A stretch of 64,000 bases of DNA. Source: Flavobacteriaceae bacterium. Its GTDB lineage: Bacteria; Bacteroidota; Bacteroidia; Flavobacteriales; Flavobacteriaceae. The DNA lies in contig JANQRC010000017.1 of assembly GCA_028284745.1 (NCBI GenBank), positions 124,001-188,000 of the forward strand. The letters are read 5' to 3'. Within the stretch, counting starts at the first letter, position 1, and every line of letters starts with the position of its first letter. The notes beneath the pieces are model-generated. The model saw nothing but the letters and a program-made list of their open reading frames with translations. It was not told where the DNA came from and did not search any database. Positions 17,506 to 26,469 of this stretch are shown piece by piece. The translations under genes were made by a program, and so were the position numbers.

Positions 17506-18552
17506 TTAAGCAGCAGCGACCATTTCTTTTGGGATTCGCTTGTTCATTACCCAAAACCACAAGGGTGGAATCAACGAGATGACCATGGATGTAGGATAGC
17601 CGAAAGGCATTTGCGGGCTAATGTCATGGTACTCCAACACCTGATATTTCTTGTTCGACTTGTAATGGTGATCACTATGCCGTGTAAGCTCGTAGAGCAC
17701 CACTCTTCCCAATACATGGTTGCTGTTCCAGGAATGTACCTCGCGAACACGCTCGTAACGCCCTGATCTGGTCTTTAGGCGCAACAACCCATAATGCTCA
17801 ATGTAGTTGATGGTCTCTAACAACAAGAAGCCCATGACGCCTGCCGCAAAGGCAAGCAAAAGGCCCAAAGGCCCAAAAAAAAGGAATACGACCCCCAGGT
17901 AAGCAATTTGAAAGAGCGCATACCAAAGCATGTCATTTTTAACAGAGAAGAAGCTTCTGTGGGCCCTTTGCAAGAGGTTTCGCTGAATTTCCCATGCACT
18001 GAAATATTGTCTAAAAACGGAGGTGATATAGAACGAATACACATTTTGGTTGTAACGCGCAGTGGCCGGGTCTTCTTTGGTGGCAGCCCTTAGATGATGC
18101 CCAAAGTTGTGTTCGATATAGAAGTGCATGTAATGCGAAGGAAGCAGTAACAACTTCCCCATGAAGCGCTCGTAGGCTTTGTCGCGATGGCCCAGCTCGT
18201 GTGCCACATTGATGCCATTGGCGCCCAACAAGATTCCTAGCGAAACGATCAGACCAACAACCTCATAAGGTGCTAAACCATATGAAGCTACAGTAAAAAG
18301 GCTATAATAGAGCAGACCAAGAACAATGGGCACATTGAAGTACAGCAACCAATCGAACAGTCGTTTTTGTGATTTGGTCAACCTCTCTTCGTCTGAGAAA
18401 TTGGTATCATCCTCGGGCAGGATCAACTCTAGAACAGGCAAAACCCCAAAAGCAAAAATAGGCGTGGCATACAGCCAAAAGCCTTTCAAGTAAATGCCGA
18501 AGATGGCAACTAACGGTATCGAATAGGCAGATAGGTACTTTAGATCTCTCAT
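17506..18552 (-). CDS. alkB: AlkB-type membrane di-iron hydroxylase (alkane 1-monooxygenase family)
   Basis: The 348-residue integral membrane protein has all AlkB histidine boxes: HELGHR (about 118-123), EHNFGHH (about 146-152), RHSDHH near 290-295, and the NYIEHYG motif near 240. These histidines bind the two irons that insert oxygen at a terminal carbon. About six hydrophobic helices surround them. AlkB needs rubredoxin and a rubredoxin reductase for electrons, and neither gene is next to it. Substrates may be medium-chain alkanes or other terminal methyl compounds; the sequence does not decide this. Confidence 0.85.
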   Translation of the reverse strand: MRDLKYLSAYSIPLVAIFGIYLKGFWLYATPIFAFGVLPVLELILPEDDTNFSDEERLTKSQKRLFDWLLYFNVPIVLGLLYYSLFTVASYGLAPYEVVGLIVSLGILLGANGINVAHELGHRDKAYERFMGKLLLLPSHYMHFYIEHNFGHHLRAATKEDPATARYNQNVYSFYITSVFRQYFSAWEIQRNLLQRAHRSFFSVKNDMLWYALFQIAYLGVVFLFFGPLGLLLAFAAGVMGFLLLETINYIEHYGLLRLKTRSGRYERVREVHSWNSNHVLGRVVLYELTRHSDHHYKSNKKYQVLEYHDISPQMPFGYPTSMVISLIPPLWFWVMNKRIPKEMVAAA

Positions 18553-18627
18553 TGGGCAACTTTTAACAGAACCTTACCAAGGTAACTATTTTTCTAATTT
18601 TTAGAAAGTTGTAGTTTTATCTATTCC

Positions 18628-21600
18628 ATGAGCAACTTTCAGCACATACAGACCAAGCTGAGGCAATTCACCAAGAAATATTATGCCAATCAACTGATCA
18701 AAGGCATGATTCTTTTCTTTTCGCTCGGGATGCTGTATTTTTTGTTTACGCTGTTCATTGAACACTTCCTTTGGCTAGAGCCTAGAGCACGCACCGCATT
18801 GTTCTGGTTGTTCGTTTTGGTCGAAATAGGCCTCTTTATTTGGTTGATCGCCAACCCGACCTTGCGATTATTTCAGCTTAAGAAGGGCATCAACACGTCA
18901 CAGGCGGCACGAATTATCGGCAATCATTTCCCAGAAGTGAACGACAAGCTCCTGAATGTGTTGCAGTTGCAGGGGGAAAGCGAGAAAACGGACCTGTTGC
19001 TTGCCAGCATCGAACAGAAATCGGCCGCACTACGTCCCATACCGTTCCGCTCGGCCATCAACCTTGAGAAGAATGTAAAATATGCCAAATACGCCCTAAT
19101 TCCTTTGGGCGTTGTTGCATTGGTCTGGCTGTCGGGCAATGTTTCCCTATTCTCAGACAGCTACAAACGCGTAGTCAATTATAACACCGCCTATGAACCT
19201 CCGGCACCATTCAGCTTTGTTGTCATGAACCCAGAACTGACATCTCTAGAGGGGGTTCCCATTACCTTGAATGTTAGGACATCGGGCAAGGTCATTCCTG
19301 AGGAGGCGCAGATACACTTTAATAACGAAAGCTATTTTCTCAAGCATGAAGGCGTAGGAGGCTTCTCTTTTGAGATGCCAACATTGAAGGAACGCACCAC
19401 ATTCTTCCTATCGGCAAACGGTGTAAGTTCTGGCCGATATGCCATTGAAGTGATAGCAGTCCCAAAGACGACACAATTTTATATGTCTCTAGATTATCCA
19501 GGATATGTAGGCAGGCAGGATGAAGTTGTTACAAACACAGGGAACGCCACCATTCCCGAAGGCACTGAGGTGACATGGAAGCTAAGCACCCAAAACACAG
19601 ATGAGATAGTGCTGTATGCTCGAGATACCCTTCGATTTACTGAGAATGCACGACAATTCACACTAAGTAAGAGAATCTACGAAAATCTTGAGTACAAGGT
19701 TTCAGCCAGTAATGCACTACTAACCGATTACGAGCAATTGGGATATCGTCTTCAGGTCATCAAAGATCAACGACCAGAGATCAAGGTGAAGGCCAAGAGA
19801 GATTCATCGGAAATAGAAACACTGTTGTTCCAAGGACAGGTATCAGACGATTATGCAGTAAGCAAGTTGCAACTTCATTACTACCCAGTAGGGGACGAGA
19901 ACAACAAGAAAACCATTAGCATCCCAACAAGGCAACAAGGCTTCGACCTGTTCTACTATGCCTTTCCAAATGGCCTAGACATTCAAGCAGGAACAGCTTA
20001 TGAGATGTATTTTGCGGTGACAGACAACGATGCGCTACGCAACGGAAAGACCACCAAGAGCCAGGTGTTTCAATATCGAATGAAGACGGCAGAAGAGTTA
20101 CAAGAAGATCGTTTTGAAGAACAACGGGAGTCTATAGAAGGGTTCAACAAAGCAGTAGAGAAACTAGAAGACCAGCAGGAAAGGCTAAAGGAACTGTCAA
20201 AGACTCAAAAGGAACGAGAGCAGTTCAACTTCGACGAGCAACAAAAGCTGAAGGACTTTTTTAAGCGACAGCAAGAGCAAGAACAGCTGATGCAAAAGTT
20301 TACTGAGCAACTTCAAGAGAATCTTCAAAAAACAGCAGACCCACAGGACGAAGAGTTCAAAAAACTTTTGGAAGAACGGTTAGAGCGACAGAACAAAGAG
20401 TTTGAAAAGAATGAAAAGCTGTTGGAGGCGTTAGAGAAAATGGCCGAGAAACTAGACAAAGAAGAGTTGGCCAAGAAACTCGAAGAAATGGGGAAACGTC
20501 AGGCCAACGATAAGCGCAACTTACAGCAATTGTTAGAGCTCACCAAGAAATATTATGTGGCTGAAAGGACCCAAAAGATCGCCACCCAACTAAAGGAATT
20601 GGCAAAGAGACAAACCAAAGCATCTGAAGCACCTTCAAAAGAGAATACAAGCGAACAACAAAGACAGCTCAACGAAGAATTTGAAAAGCGGCTAAAAGAA
20701 CTGGAAGAACTGGCCAAGGAGAACGATCAGCTTAGAAACCCCATGAAGCTTCCAAAGGAGAAGAAGGCCAAGCAAGAGATACAGCAGCAGCAGCAGAGCG
20801 CCACAAAGCAACTTGAACAAAAAGAGCAGAGCAACGACGCCAACCAACAACAAGAATCCAACAAGGGGGCTCAAAAAAGCCAACAGCGAGCAGGAAAGAT
20901 GATGCAAAAGCTTGGAGAGAGGATGGAGGAGACACTAATGATGGGCGGTGGACAATCACAGGAAATGGAAGACGCGGAAATGCTTCGTCAAATCTTAGAC
21001 AACCTACTTGAGTTTAGCTTAGAGCAAGAAGCCTTGATGGAGGACTTCAACGATATTAGCGACGATAGCCCAAACTTTGCCAGAAGTCTTAAAAAACAGA
21101 ACAACCTTAGACAAGTATTTGAGCATGTAGACGACAGTCTGTTTGCACTATCCTTGCGACGGCCAGAGATAGGAGCGTTCGTCAACGAAGAGATCACAGA
21201 CGTGTACTTCAATATTGACAAATCATTGGAGAGGTTCAGCAACAATTTGATATATCAAGGTATTGGAAACCAACAATATGCGCTTACAGCATCGAATAAT
21301 TTGGCAAGTATGTTAAGCGACGTACTAGACAGGATGCAACAAAGCATGAGCGCAAGTTCTGGTGGTGGGCAAGGCCAGCAAGGATTCCAGCTGCCAGACA
21401 TTATCAAGAGCCAAGAGGAGCTTAATGGACAGATGCAACAAGGAATGCAACAAGGCGAACAAAAGGAAGGACAAGAACAGCAGGACGAAGAAGGAAGACC
21501 CAACCAACCAGGAGAAGACGGAAAAGAAAAACAATCGGGCCTGGGCAACGAACAACGATCCGAACAATTGTTCGAGATCTACAAGCAGCAGCAGCAACTT

Positions 21601-21969
21601 AGGCAGGCTTTAGAACGACAGCTCAAGAACATAAAGGGAGCCGGCAACAAGTCCAACACAGACCGATTGCTTCGTGATATGGAACGCGTGGAAAGAGAAT
21701 TGCTCGAGAAGGGATTCAATCAACAGACGCTTAGCAAGATGCTGCAATTGAAGCACGAATTGTTAAAGCTGGACAAGGCCACTTTTCAACAAGGGAAAAA
21801 GAAAGAACGCGAAAGCACCACAAACGAGAAAGAGCATCAGAGAAACACCATAAGCCCTTCAGCGATAAAAGAATACTTCAAACAGACAGAAATATTAAAC
21901 AGACAAGCCTTACCTTTGCGCCAGCAATATAAAGAACGCACACAACGATATTTCAAAGGCGAACAATGA
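18628..21969 (+). CDS. DUF4175 large membrane and coiled-coil protein
   Basis: The 1113-residue protein has two N-terminal transmembrane helices (about 27-48 and 58-76) and a third (about 150-167), then a mostly beta periplasmic region (about 190-480). A very long Glu/Lys/Gln-rich coiled coil follows (about 490-770) and a second Gln/Glu-rich part (about 900-1060) ends the protein. This is the layout of the Bacteroidota DUF4175 family, whose function is not established. It overlaps ybeY by 4 bases and begins the conserved DUF4175-ybeY-mnmG cluster. Low-complexity CAG/CAA codon runs occur around 20780 and 21585. Confidence 0.85.
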   Translation: MSNFQHIQTKLRQFTKKYYANQLIKGMILFFSLGMLYFLFTLFIEHFLWLEPRARTALFWLFVLVEIGLFIWLIANPTLRLFQLKKGINTSQAARIIGNHFPEVNDKLLNVLQLQGESEKTDLLLASIEQKSAALRPIPFRSAINLEKNVKYAKYALIPLGVVALVWLSGNVSLFSDSYKRVVNYNTAYEPPAPFSFVVMNPELTSLEGVPITLNVRTSGKVIPEEAQIHFNNESYFLKHEGVGGFSFEMPTLKERTTFFLSANGVSSGRYAIEVIAVPKTTQFYMSLDYPGYVGRQDEVVTNTGNATIPEGTEVTWKLSTQNTDEIVLYARDTLRFTENARQFTLSKRIYENLEYKVSASNALLTDYEQLGYRLQVIKDQRPEIKVKAKRDSSEIETLLFQGQVSDDYAVSKLQLHYYPVGDENNKKTISIPTRQQGFDLFYYAFPNGLDIQAGTAYEMYFAVTDNDALRNGKTTKSQVFQYRMKTAEELQEDRFEEQRESIEGFNKAVEKLEDQQERLKELSKTQKEREQFNFDEQQKLKDFFKRQQEQEQLMQKFTEQLQENLQKTADPQDEEFKKLLEERLERQNKEFEKNEKLLEALEKMAEKLDKEELAKKLEEMGKRQANDKRNLQQLLELTKKYYVAERTQKIATQLKELAKRQTKASEAPSKENTSEQQRQLNEEFEKRLKELEELAKENDQLRNPMKLPKEKKAKQEIQQQQQSATKQLEQKEQSNDANQQQESNKGAQKSQQRAGKMMQKLGERMEETLMMGGGQSQEMEDAEMLRQILDNLLEFSLEQEALMEDFNDISDDSPNFARSLKKQNNLRQVFEHVDDSLFALSLRRPEIGAFVNEEITDVYFNIDKSLERFSNNLIYQGIGNQQYALTASNNLASMLSDVLDRMQQSMSASSGGGQGQQGFQLPDIIKSQEELNGQMQQGMQQGEQKEGQEQQDEEGRPNQPGEDGKEKQSGLGNEQRSEQLFEIYKQQQQLRQALERQLKNIKGAGNKSNTDRLLRDMERVERELLEKGFNQQTLSKMLQLKHELLKLDKATFQQGKKKERESTTNEKEHQRNTISPSAIKEYFKQTEILNRQALPLRQQYKERTQRYFKGEQ

Positions 21970-22385
21970 TCAATTTCTTCTATGAAACTGCGTTTATCAT
22001 AAAAGAAGAAACCCGTTATGAAGCATGGGTGGAAGAGGTGGTTTCTTCTGAAGAAAAAACCTTGAAAGAGCTGAACTTCATCTTTTGCGATGATGAATAC
22101 TTGTTGAAGATCAATCAAGAATATCTGGGTCATGACGCGTACACTGACATTATCACGTTCGTCAACGATGAGGGAAAAAACCTACAATCCGATATTTTCA
22201 TTTCTGTTGAAAGGGTGAAAGACAACGCGGCCAAATATGAAGTCTCTTTCGAAGAAGAGTTGAAAAGAGTCATGGCTCATGGCATTTTACACTTGGTGGG
22301 ATATAATGACAAGGAAGAAGAAGAAAGACGTGTGATGCGCGAAAAAGAAGAAGAGAAAATCAACATGTTCCACGTGGAACAATAA
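21966..22385 (+). CDS. ybeY: Endoribonuclease YbeY
   Basis: This 139-residue protein carries the UPF0054 metal site as HGILHLVGYND (about 98-108). The first two histidines are kept, but the position of the third usual histidine is aspartate, a substitution I recall as common in Bacteroidota. YbeY helps mature the 3' end of 16S rRNA and in ribosome quality control. Its last codons, reading NMFHVEQ, are built from the parS-like palindrome 22366-22381, so the coding sequence and the chromosome-segregation site share bases. Confidence 0.92.
   Translation: MINFFYETAFIIKEETRYEAWVEEVVSSEEKTLKELNFIFCDDEYLLKINQEYLGHDAYTDIITFVNDEGKNLQSDIFISVERVKDNAAKYEVSFEEELKRVMAHGILHLVGYNDKEEEERRVMREKEEEKINMFHVEQ
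22366..22381. promoter_or_regulatory. parS: parS-like site 1
   Basis: TGTTCCACGTGGAACA is a perfect 16-base palindrome. It matches the ParB-binding parS family (TGTTTCACGTGAAACA in Bacillus, GTTCCACGTGGAAC core in Pseudomonas). It overlaps the last codons of ybeY, five residues before the stop. ParB bound here would load condensin and segregate the origin region. Confidence 0.85.
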
Positions 22386-22389
22386 GGAT

Positions 22390-24264
22390 ATGTTTGCGCA
22401 AAAATATGATGTTATAGTAGTGGGCGCAGGTCATGCTGGGTCAGAGGCCGCTGCCGCTGCGGCCAACATGGGTTGTAGTACGTTGTTGGTGACCATGAAC
22501 CTCCAGACAATTGGTCAGATGTCGTGCAATCCCGCCATGGGAGGCATCGCAAAAGGGCAGATCGTAAGAGAGATTGACGCTATGGGCGGTTATAGCGGGA
22601 TCATCACAGACAAGACCGCCATTCAATTCAAAATGCTGAACAAGTCCAAAGGACCGGCAATGTGGTCGCCAAGAGCGCAAAGCGACCGTATGCGCTTTGC
22701 CGAAACATGGCGACTTATGTTAGAACAAACGCCCAACCTAGACTTCTATCAAGAGATGGTGCGTAGCTTGTTGGTAGATTCAAAAGGCAAGGTGAAAGGT
22801 GTGCGAACATCGCTTGGTATAGAAATACGATCCAAGACAGTGGTGTTGACCAACGGAACATTCCTCAACGGGCTGATACATATAGGCGAAAAGCAATTTG
22901 GAGGCGGTAGGGCAGGTGAAAAAGCGGCCACAGGTATTACAGAGCAATTGGTCGAACTTGGATTTGATTCGGGAAGGATGAAGACAGGAACGCCTCCTCG
23001 AGTAGACGGACGCTCGTTGGATCACAGCAAGATGCTAGAACAACCAGGCGACGACACACCTCAAAAGTTTTCGTATTTAGACGAAACAAGCCCCCTAGCT
23101 CATCAACGATCTTGTCATATGAGCCACACAAGTCCTTTGGTGCATGACCTTTTGCGGGAAGGGTTCGAACGGTCACCGATGTTCAATGGGTCGATAAAGA
23201 GCATCGGGCCACGATATTGCCCATCGATCGAAGACAAGATCAATCGTTTTGCCGATAAAGAGCGACATCAACTTTTTGTAGAACCAGAGGGCTGGGATAC
23301 CGTTGAGGTGTATGTGAACGGGTTCTCTACATCACTACCAGAAGAGGTGCAATTCAAAGCACTCCGTTCGGTGGTTGGTTTTGAGAATGTGAAATTCTTT
23401 CGCCCCGGCTACGCAATAGAGTATGATTACTTCCCTCCTACTCAGTTGAAGCATACACTCGAGACAAAGCTGGTGAACGGTCTGTATTTCGCCGGACAGA
23501 TAAACGGCACCACAGGTTATGAAGAAGCAGCTTCACAGGGGCTCATGGCAGGAATCAATGCTGCATTGAAGGTGAAAGAAAAGGAAGCGTTCACCTTAAA
23601 ACGAAATGAGGCATATATTGGCGTCTTGATAGACGATCTGATCACGAAAGGAACTGAAGAGCCCTACAGGATGTTCACATCTCGCGCAGAGTACAGGACC
23701 CTTTTGCGCCAAGACAATGCAGATTTCAGGCTAACGCCTAGGTCACATGCATTAGGGCTGGCCTCTGATGCGCGCATGCGAAAGATGGAACAAAAACGAG
23801 CCAACGCCAACGCATTCATCAACTTTTTTAAGGAAACAAGCGTCAAGCCCAAAGAGGCGAATCCCATATTGGAGAAACGAGGATCCGCTGCAATGAAACA
23901 ATCAGATAAGATGTTCAAAATATTCTCCAGACCAAAGGTTCGTATGGAAGACATGATGCAGATAGGGGGTGTCAAGGAGTTTGTAAAAGAACATCAGCTA
24001 GATGACGAGGCGATGCAGCAGGCAGAGATCCAAGTGAAGTATGCGGGGTATATCGAAAAGGAAAAAGCAAACGCAGACAAGCTAAGTCGCCTTGAAGACA
24101 TCAAGATCCCAGATAGCTTCGATTATGGCAAGCTGAAATCGCTAAGTTATGAGGCAAAGGAAAAATTAGAGAACATTCGGCCAACAACCCTATCTCAGGC
24201 ATCACGTATCAGCGGAGTGTCACCAAGTGATATTAGTGTCATGCTTGTCTATATGGGCAGGTAA
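22390..24264 (+). CDS. mnmG: tRNA uridine-5-carboxymethylaminomethyl(34) synthesis enzyme MnmG (GidA)
   Basis: This 624-residue FAD enzyme starts with the dinucleotide-binding loop VVGAGHAGSEAA (about 9-20). It has the MnmG signatures SCNPAMGGIAKGQ (about 46-58) and GLYFAGQINGTTGYEEAA (about 363-380). With MnmE it modifies U34 of certain tRNAs. It starts 4 bases after the ybeY stop. The two flanking parS-like sites match the usual location of mnmG near the replication origin in many bacteria. Confidence 0.96.
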   Translation: MFAQKYDVIVVGAGHAGSEAAAAAANMGCSTLLVTMNLQTIGQMSCNPAMGGIAKGQIVREIDAMGGYSGIITDKTAIQFKMLNKSKGPAMWSPRAQSDRMRFAETWRLMLEQTPNLDFYQEMVRSLLVDSKGKVKGVRTSLGIEIRSKTVVLTNGTFLNGLIHIGEKQFGGGRAGEKAATGITEQLVELGFDSGRMKTGTPPRVDGRSLDHSKMLEQPGDDTPQKFSYLDETSPLAHQRSCHMSHTSPLVHDLLREGFERSPMFNGSIKSIGPRYCPSIEDKINRFADKERHQLFVEPEGWDTVEVYVNGFSTSLPEEVQFKALRSVVGFENVKFFRPGYAIEYDYFPPTQLKHTLETKLVNGLYFAGQINGTTGYEEAASQGLMAGINAALKVKEKEAFTLKRNEAYIGVLIDDLITKGTEEPYRMFTSRAEYRTLLRQDNADFRLTPRSHALGLASDARMRKMEQKRANANAFINFFKETSVKPKEANPILEKRGSAAMKQSDKMFKIFSRPKVRMEDMMQIGGVKEFVKEHQLDDEAMQQAEIQVKYAGYIEKEKANADKLSRLEDIKIPDSFDYGKLKSLSYEAKEKLENIRPTTLSQASRISGVSPSDISVMLVYMGR

Positions 24265-24272
24265 CAAACAAA

Positions 24273-24288
24273 GGTTCCACGTGGAACA
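24273..24288. promoter_or_regulatory. parS: parS-like site 2
   Basis: GGTTCCACGTGGAACA contains the perfect 14-base core GTTCCACGTGGAAC (24274-24287), which differs from site 1 only at the first outer base. It lies just after the mnmG stop and over the probable start of the methyltransferase. Two such sites 1.9 kb apart are unlikely by chance. Confidence 0.85.
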
Positions 24289-25153
24289 TTCACCCAAAAC
24301 ACATAAAGTTCACCTAAGCTGTAAGGACCATTCGGTTACTGGAGAATCGTTTCAATTGCTGTATGATGATGCCTACGACATGCTTGTGACCTTTCCGAAG
24401 CCGAGCGAAGAAGACCTAGGCAGCTATTACGAGACAGAAGATTATATCTCTCATACAGACGGAAAGAGGAACCTGCTAGAGAAGACATACCAATGGGTGA
24501 AACGGATTTCCTTAAAGCAAAAACGAAAGACGATGAACAGCTATTTTCCAAATAAAGGAAAGGTGCTAGACATTGGTGCTGGCACAGGCGATTTTTTAGC
24601 CTTCATGAAACGTGGAGGATGGAGCGTTTTCGGAGCGGAACCAAATTCTAGGGCTGCTACCCTGGCAAAAGCAAAGGGAATTGACTTAGACGAGGACACT
24701 TCAGAATTTGAGGATAACACTTTTGACGTGATAACGATGTGGCATGTCTTAGAACATGTCTATGACCCCAAGCACCAGATCGAAGAACTTAGAAGGCTAG
24801 TGGCAGAAGGCGGCAAGATCTTGGTAGGAGTCCCTAATTACAGGTCACATGATGCTGAGATCTACAAGGAGTTTTGGGCTGCGTATGATGTGCCGAGACA
24901 CTTGTACCATTTTTCTAAAAGAAGCTTGATCCTTCTTTTCGGTGAAGCCGGGTTCCAACTTGATGAAATACTGCCCATGAAGTTTGATGCTTTTTATGTG
25001 AGCCTCTTGTCTGAGAAATATAGGTCCGGAAACATTGATCATGTTGCCGCATTTTTGAATGGGCTCAAATCCAATTTGAAAGCCCGCGCTACAGGCGAAT
25101 ATTCTTCCTTGACCTACGTGTTTTCGCCTCAGAGGCCAAATAAGGCGGTTTAA
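24281..25153 (+). CDS. Class I SAM-dependent methyltransferase
   Basis: About 290 residues contain the SAM-binding motif I VLDIGAGTGDFLAFM (near residue 95), motif II FDVITMWHVLEHVYDP (near 150) and a C-terminal helical domain. The protein resembles a widespread Bacteroidota methyltransferase encoded next to mnmG, whose substrate is unknown. The start is uncertain. Relatives begin MFHVEH at a parS copy, but here the ATG position reads AGG, so translation may begin at GTG 24281 (inside the parS core) or at GTG/TTG codons overlapping mnmG back to 24227. Confidence 0.8.
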   Translation: MEHSPKTHKVHLSCKDHSVTGESFQLLYDDAYDMLVTFPKPSEEDLGSYYETEDYISHTDGKRNLLEKTYQWVKRISLKQKRKTMNSYFPNKGKVLDIGAGTGDFLAFMKRGGWSVFGAEPNSRAATLAKAKGIDLDEDTSEFEDNTFDVITMWHVLEHVYDPKHQIEELRRLVAEGGKILVGVPNYRSHDAEIYKEFWAAYDVPRHLYHFSKRSLILLFGEAGFQLDEILPMKFDAFYVSLLSEKYRSGNIDHVAAFLNGLKSNLKARATGEYSSLTYVFSPQRPNKAV

Positions 25154-25163
25154 GCGCCTTTTT
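25142..25163 (+). terminator. Terminator after the methyltransferase
   Basis: AAGGCG (25142-25147) pairs with CGCCTT (25155-25160) and is followed by TTT on the plus strand. It overlaps the stop codon, so it ends the DUF4175-ybeY-mnmG-methyltransferase operon. The following 25164-25354 hold only the OmpH promoter. Confidence 0.65.
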
Positions 25164-25324
25164 CACATGAAGCCGAGACAGGCGTGCCGAAAAGATGAAT
25201 CGGGCCTAGCGCTTAGCAAAACGCACAGAACACCAAAGGATTTCTTTATCGATGAAGATGAAAACGATAAGAAAAACTTATGGTTAATTTTTACGAGCCC
25301 GATGCATTCAAAGCGATAGGATGT

Positions 25325-25332
25325 TACCTTTG
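25325..25332 (+). promoter_or_regulatory. -7 promoter box TACCTTTG
   Basis: This exact TAnnTTTG match lies 23-30 bases upstream of the OmpH-like gene. Confidence 0.55.
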
Positions 25333-25354
25333 CGCAATTCAAAATTTTTAGAAA

Positions 25355-25870
25355 ATGAGAAAAGGAATTATCGCAGTGATGGCATTGATCGGATTGGTTG
25401 GTTGCCAACAGCAGAAAATAGGTTTTGTAGACAATTCTGAATTGATCAACGAATACCAGGAGAAAAAAGATATCGAGGCAAAGTACAAGACACAGATCGA
25501 AGCTTTTCAAAAAAAGACAGACAGTTTGTCCAAAGCATTTCAGCTCGAGTATCAAAAGGCAAGCATTGATGCACAACGCATGTCAAAGTCCAAGGCAGAA
25601 AAATTGGCATTAGAGCTTCAAGCAAAGGGCCAACAACTACAGCAACAACTTCAAGCAGAAGAACAAGCCATAGCAAAGAGCAGCCAAACGGAGATAGACT
25701 CTTTGATCGGCAAGGTGAAAGACTTCGTGAAAGACTACGGAAAGAACAACGGATATACCTACATATTGGGCAGCAACGAAGGGGGAAGCGTACTGTACGG
25801 AGCAGAGGCCAATGATCTAACACAAGCGTTGTTAGGGGCATTGAATGCTGACTATAAAAAAGCTGAATAG
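25355..25870 (+). CDS. OmpH/Skp family chaperone, lipoprotein form
   Basis: The 171-residue protein opens with a lipoprotein signal (MALIGLVGC, lipobox Cys at residue 18). An OmpH/Skp body follows: KIGFVDNSELINEYQEKKDIEAKYKTQIEAF, then a long Gln/Lys-rich coiled coil (about 50-125) and a small beta cap (YTYILGSNEGGSVLYG). Skp-type trimers hold unfolded outer membrane proteins in the periplasm. A lipid anchor is unusual compared with the soluble E. coli Skp, but I have seen such forms in Bacteroidota. A strong terminator follows. Confidence 0.85.
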   Translation: MRKGIIAVMALIGLVGCQQQKIGFVDNSELINEYQEKKDIEAKYKTQIEAFQKKTDSLSKAFQLEYQKASIDAQRMSKSKAEKLALELQAKGQQLQQQLQAEEQAIAKSSQTEIDSLIGKVKDFVKDYGKNNGYTYILGSNEGGSVLYGAEANDLTQALLGALNADYKKAE

Positions 25871-25891
25871 CAATAAGGTCACAAACGAATT

Positions 25892-25920
25892 AAAAAGCAC
25901 CCTGAGTGGTGCTTTTTTTA
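25892..25920 (+). terminator. Strong terminator after the OmpH-like gene
   Basis: AAAAAGCACC pairs with GGTGCTTTTT around a CTGAGT loop, with a seven-T run on the plus strand. The remaining gap to 26060 holds no gene I can support. Confidence 0.85.
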
Positions 25921-26060
25921 TTGAACCATGGTTTACCGCTTTTTCGATCGCTGAAGCTTTAGCACGAGTACAAGAGAGCAGTTGATCTGTCTGAAGTTCT
26001 CCCTTGAGGAAGAAGAGGGCGTTCATTGAAAACTCTTTTAGAGTTTGATCAAAACCACCA

Positions 26061-26468
26061 CTAAGAGTGGTGAGCAGAAAGCAGAAATACCGCAGAGACC
26101 GCAGCAATAAAGTAAACAGCAATGGTCTTGGCTCCTTCATAATCTTTGGCCATACGCTGGCCAAATAGCAACATCAACAAGGCCACACTAGACAAGATGG
26201 CACCCCAAAGGCCCCAGATCGTGTTGCCAGTTACCAAAAGCTGAAAGATCCCGACAACAGAAAGAAACCCAGCAACCAACTCTATGATGGTAATGACCCC
26301 AAGCAATAACGGCACCAGGTTTTTTAACGGGGATTTCGAAAAATGTTCTTTTAGCCAGCCAAGGTTTCCCTTCCAGTCGAAAACCTTGTCGATCCCTGAC
26401 TGTAAAAAAGTAATTGCCAGAAAGGCCAACAAGAGCATTGCAGGGGCATTGTCAATAAATGTTTTCAT
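26061..26468 (-). CDS. DoxX-like small membrane protein
   Basis: The 135-residue protein has four hydrophobic helices, and the pattern of its first half (FLQSGIDKVFDWKGNLGWLKEHF) fits the DoxX-like superfamily. Such proteins are often linked with redox or quinone chemistry, but this branch has no assigned role. It begins one base after the holB stop on the same strand, so the pair is probably cotranscribed. The C-terminal HHS tail is polar. Confidence 0.7.
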   Translation of the reverse strand: MKTFIDNAPAMLLLAFLAITFLQSGIDKVFDWKGNLGWLKEHFSKSPLKNLVPLLLGVITIIELVAGFLSVVGIFQLLVTGNTIWGLWGAILSSVALLMLLFGQRMAKDYEGAKTIAVYFIAAVSAVFLLSAHHS

Positions 26469-26469
26469 G

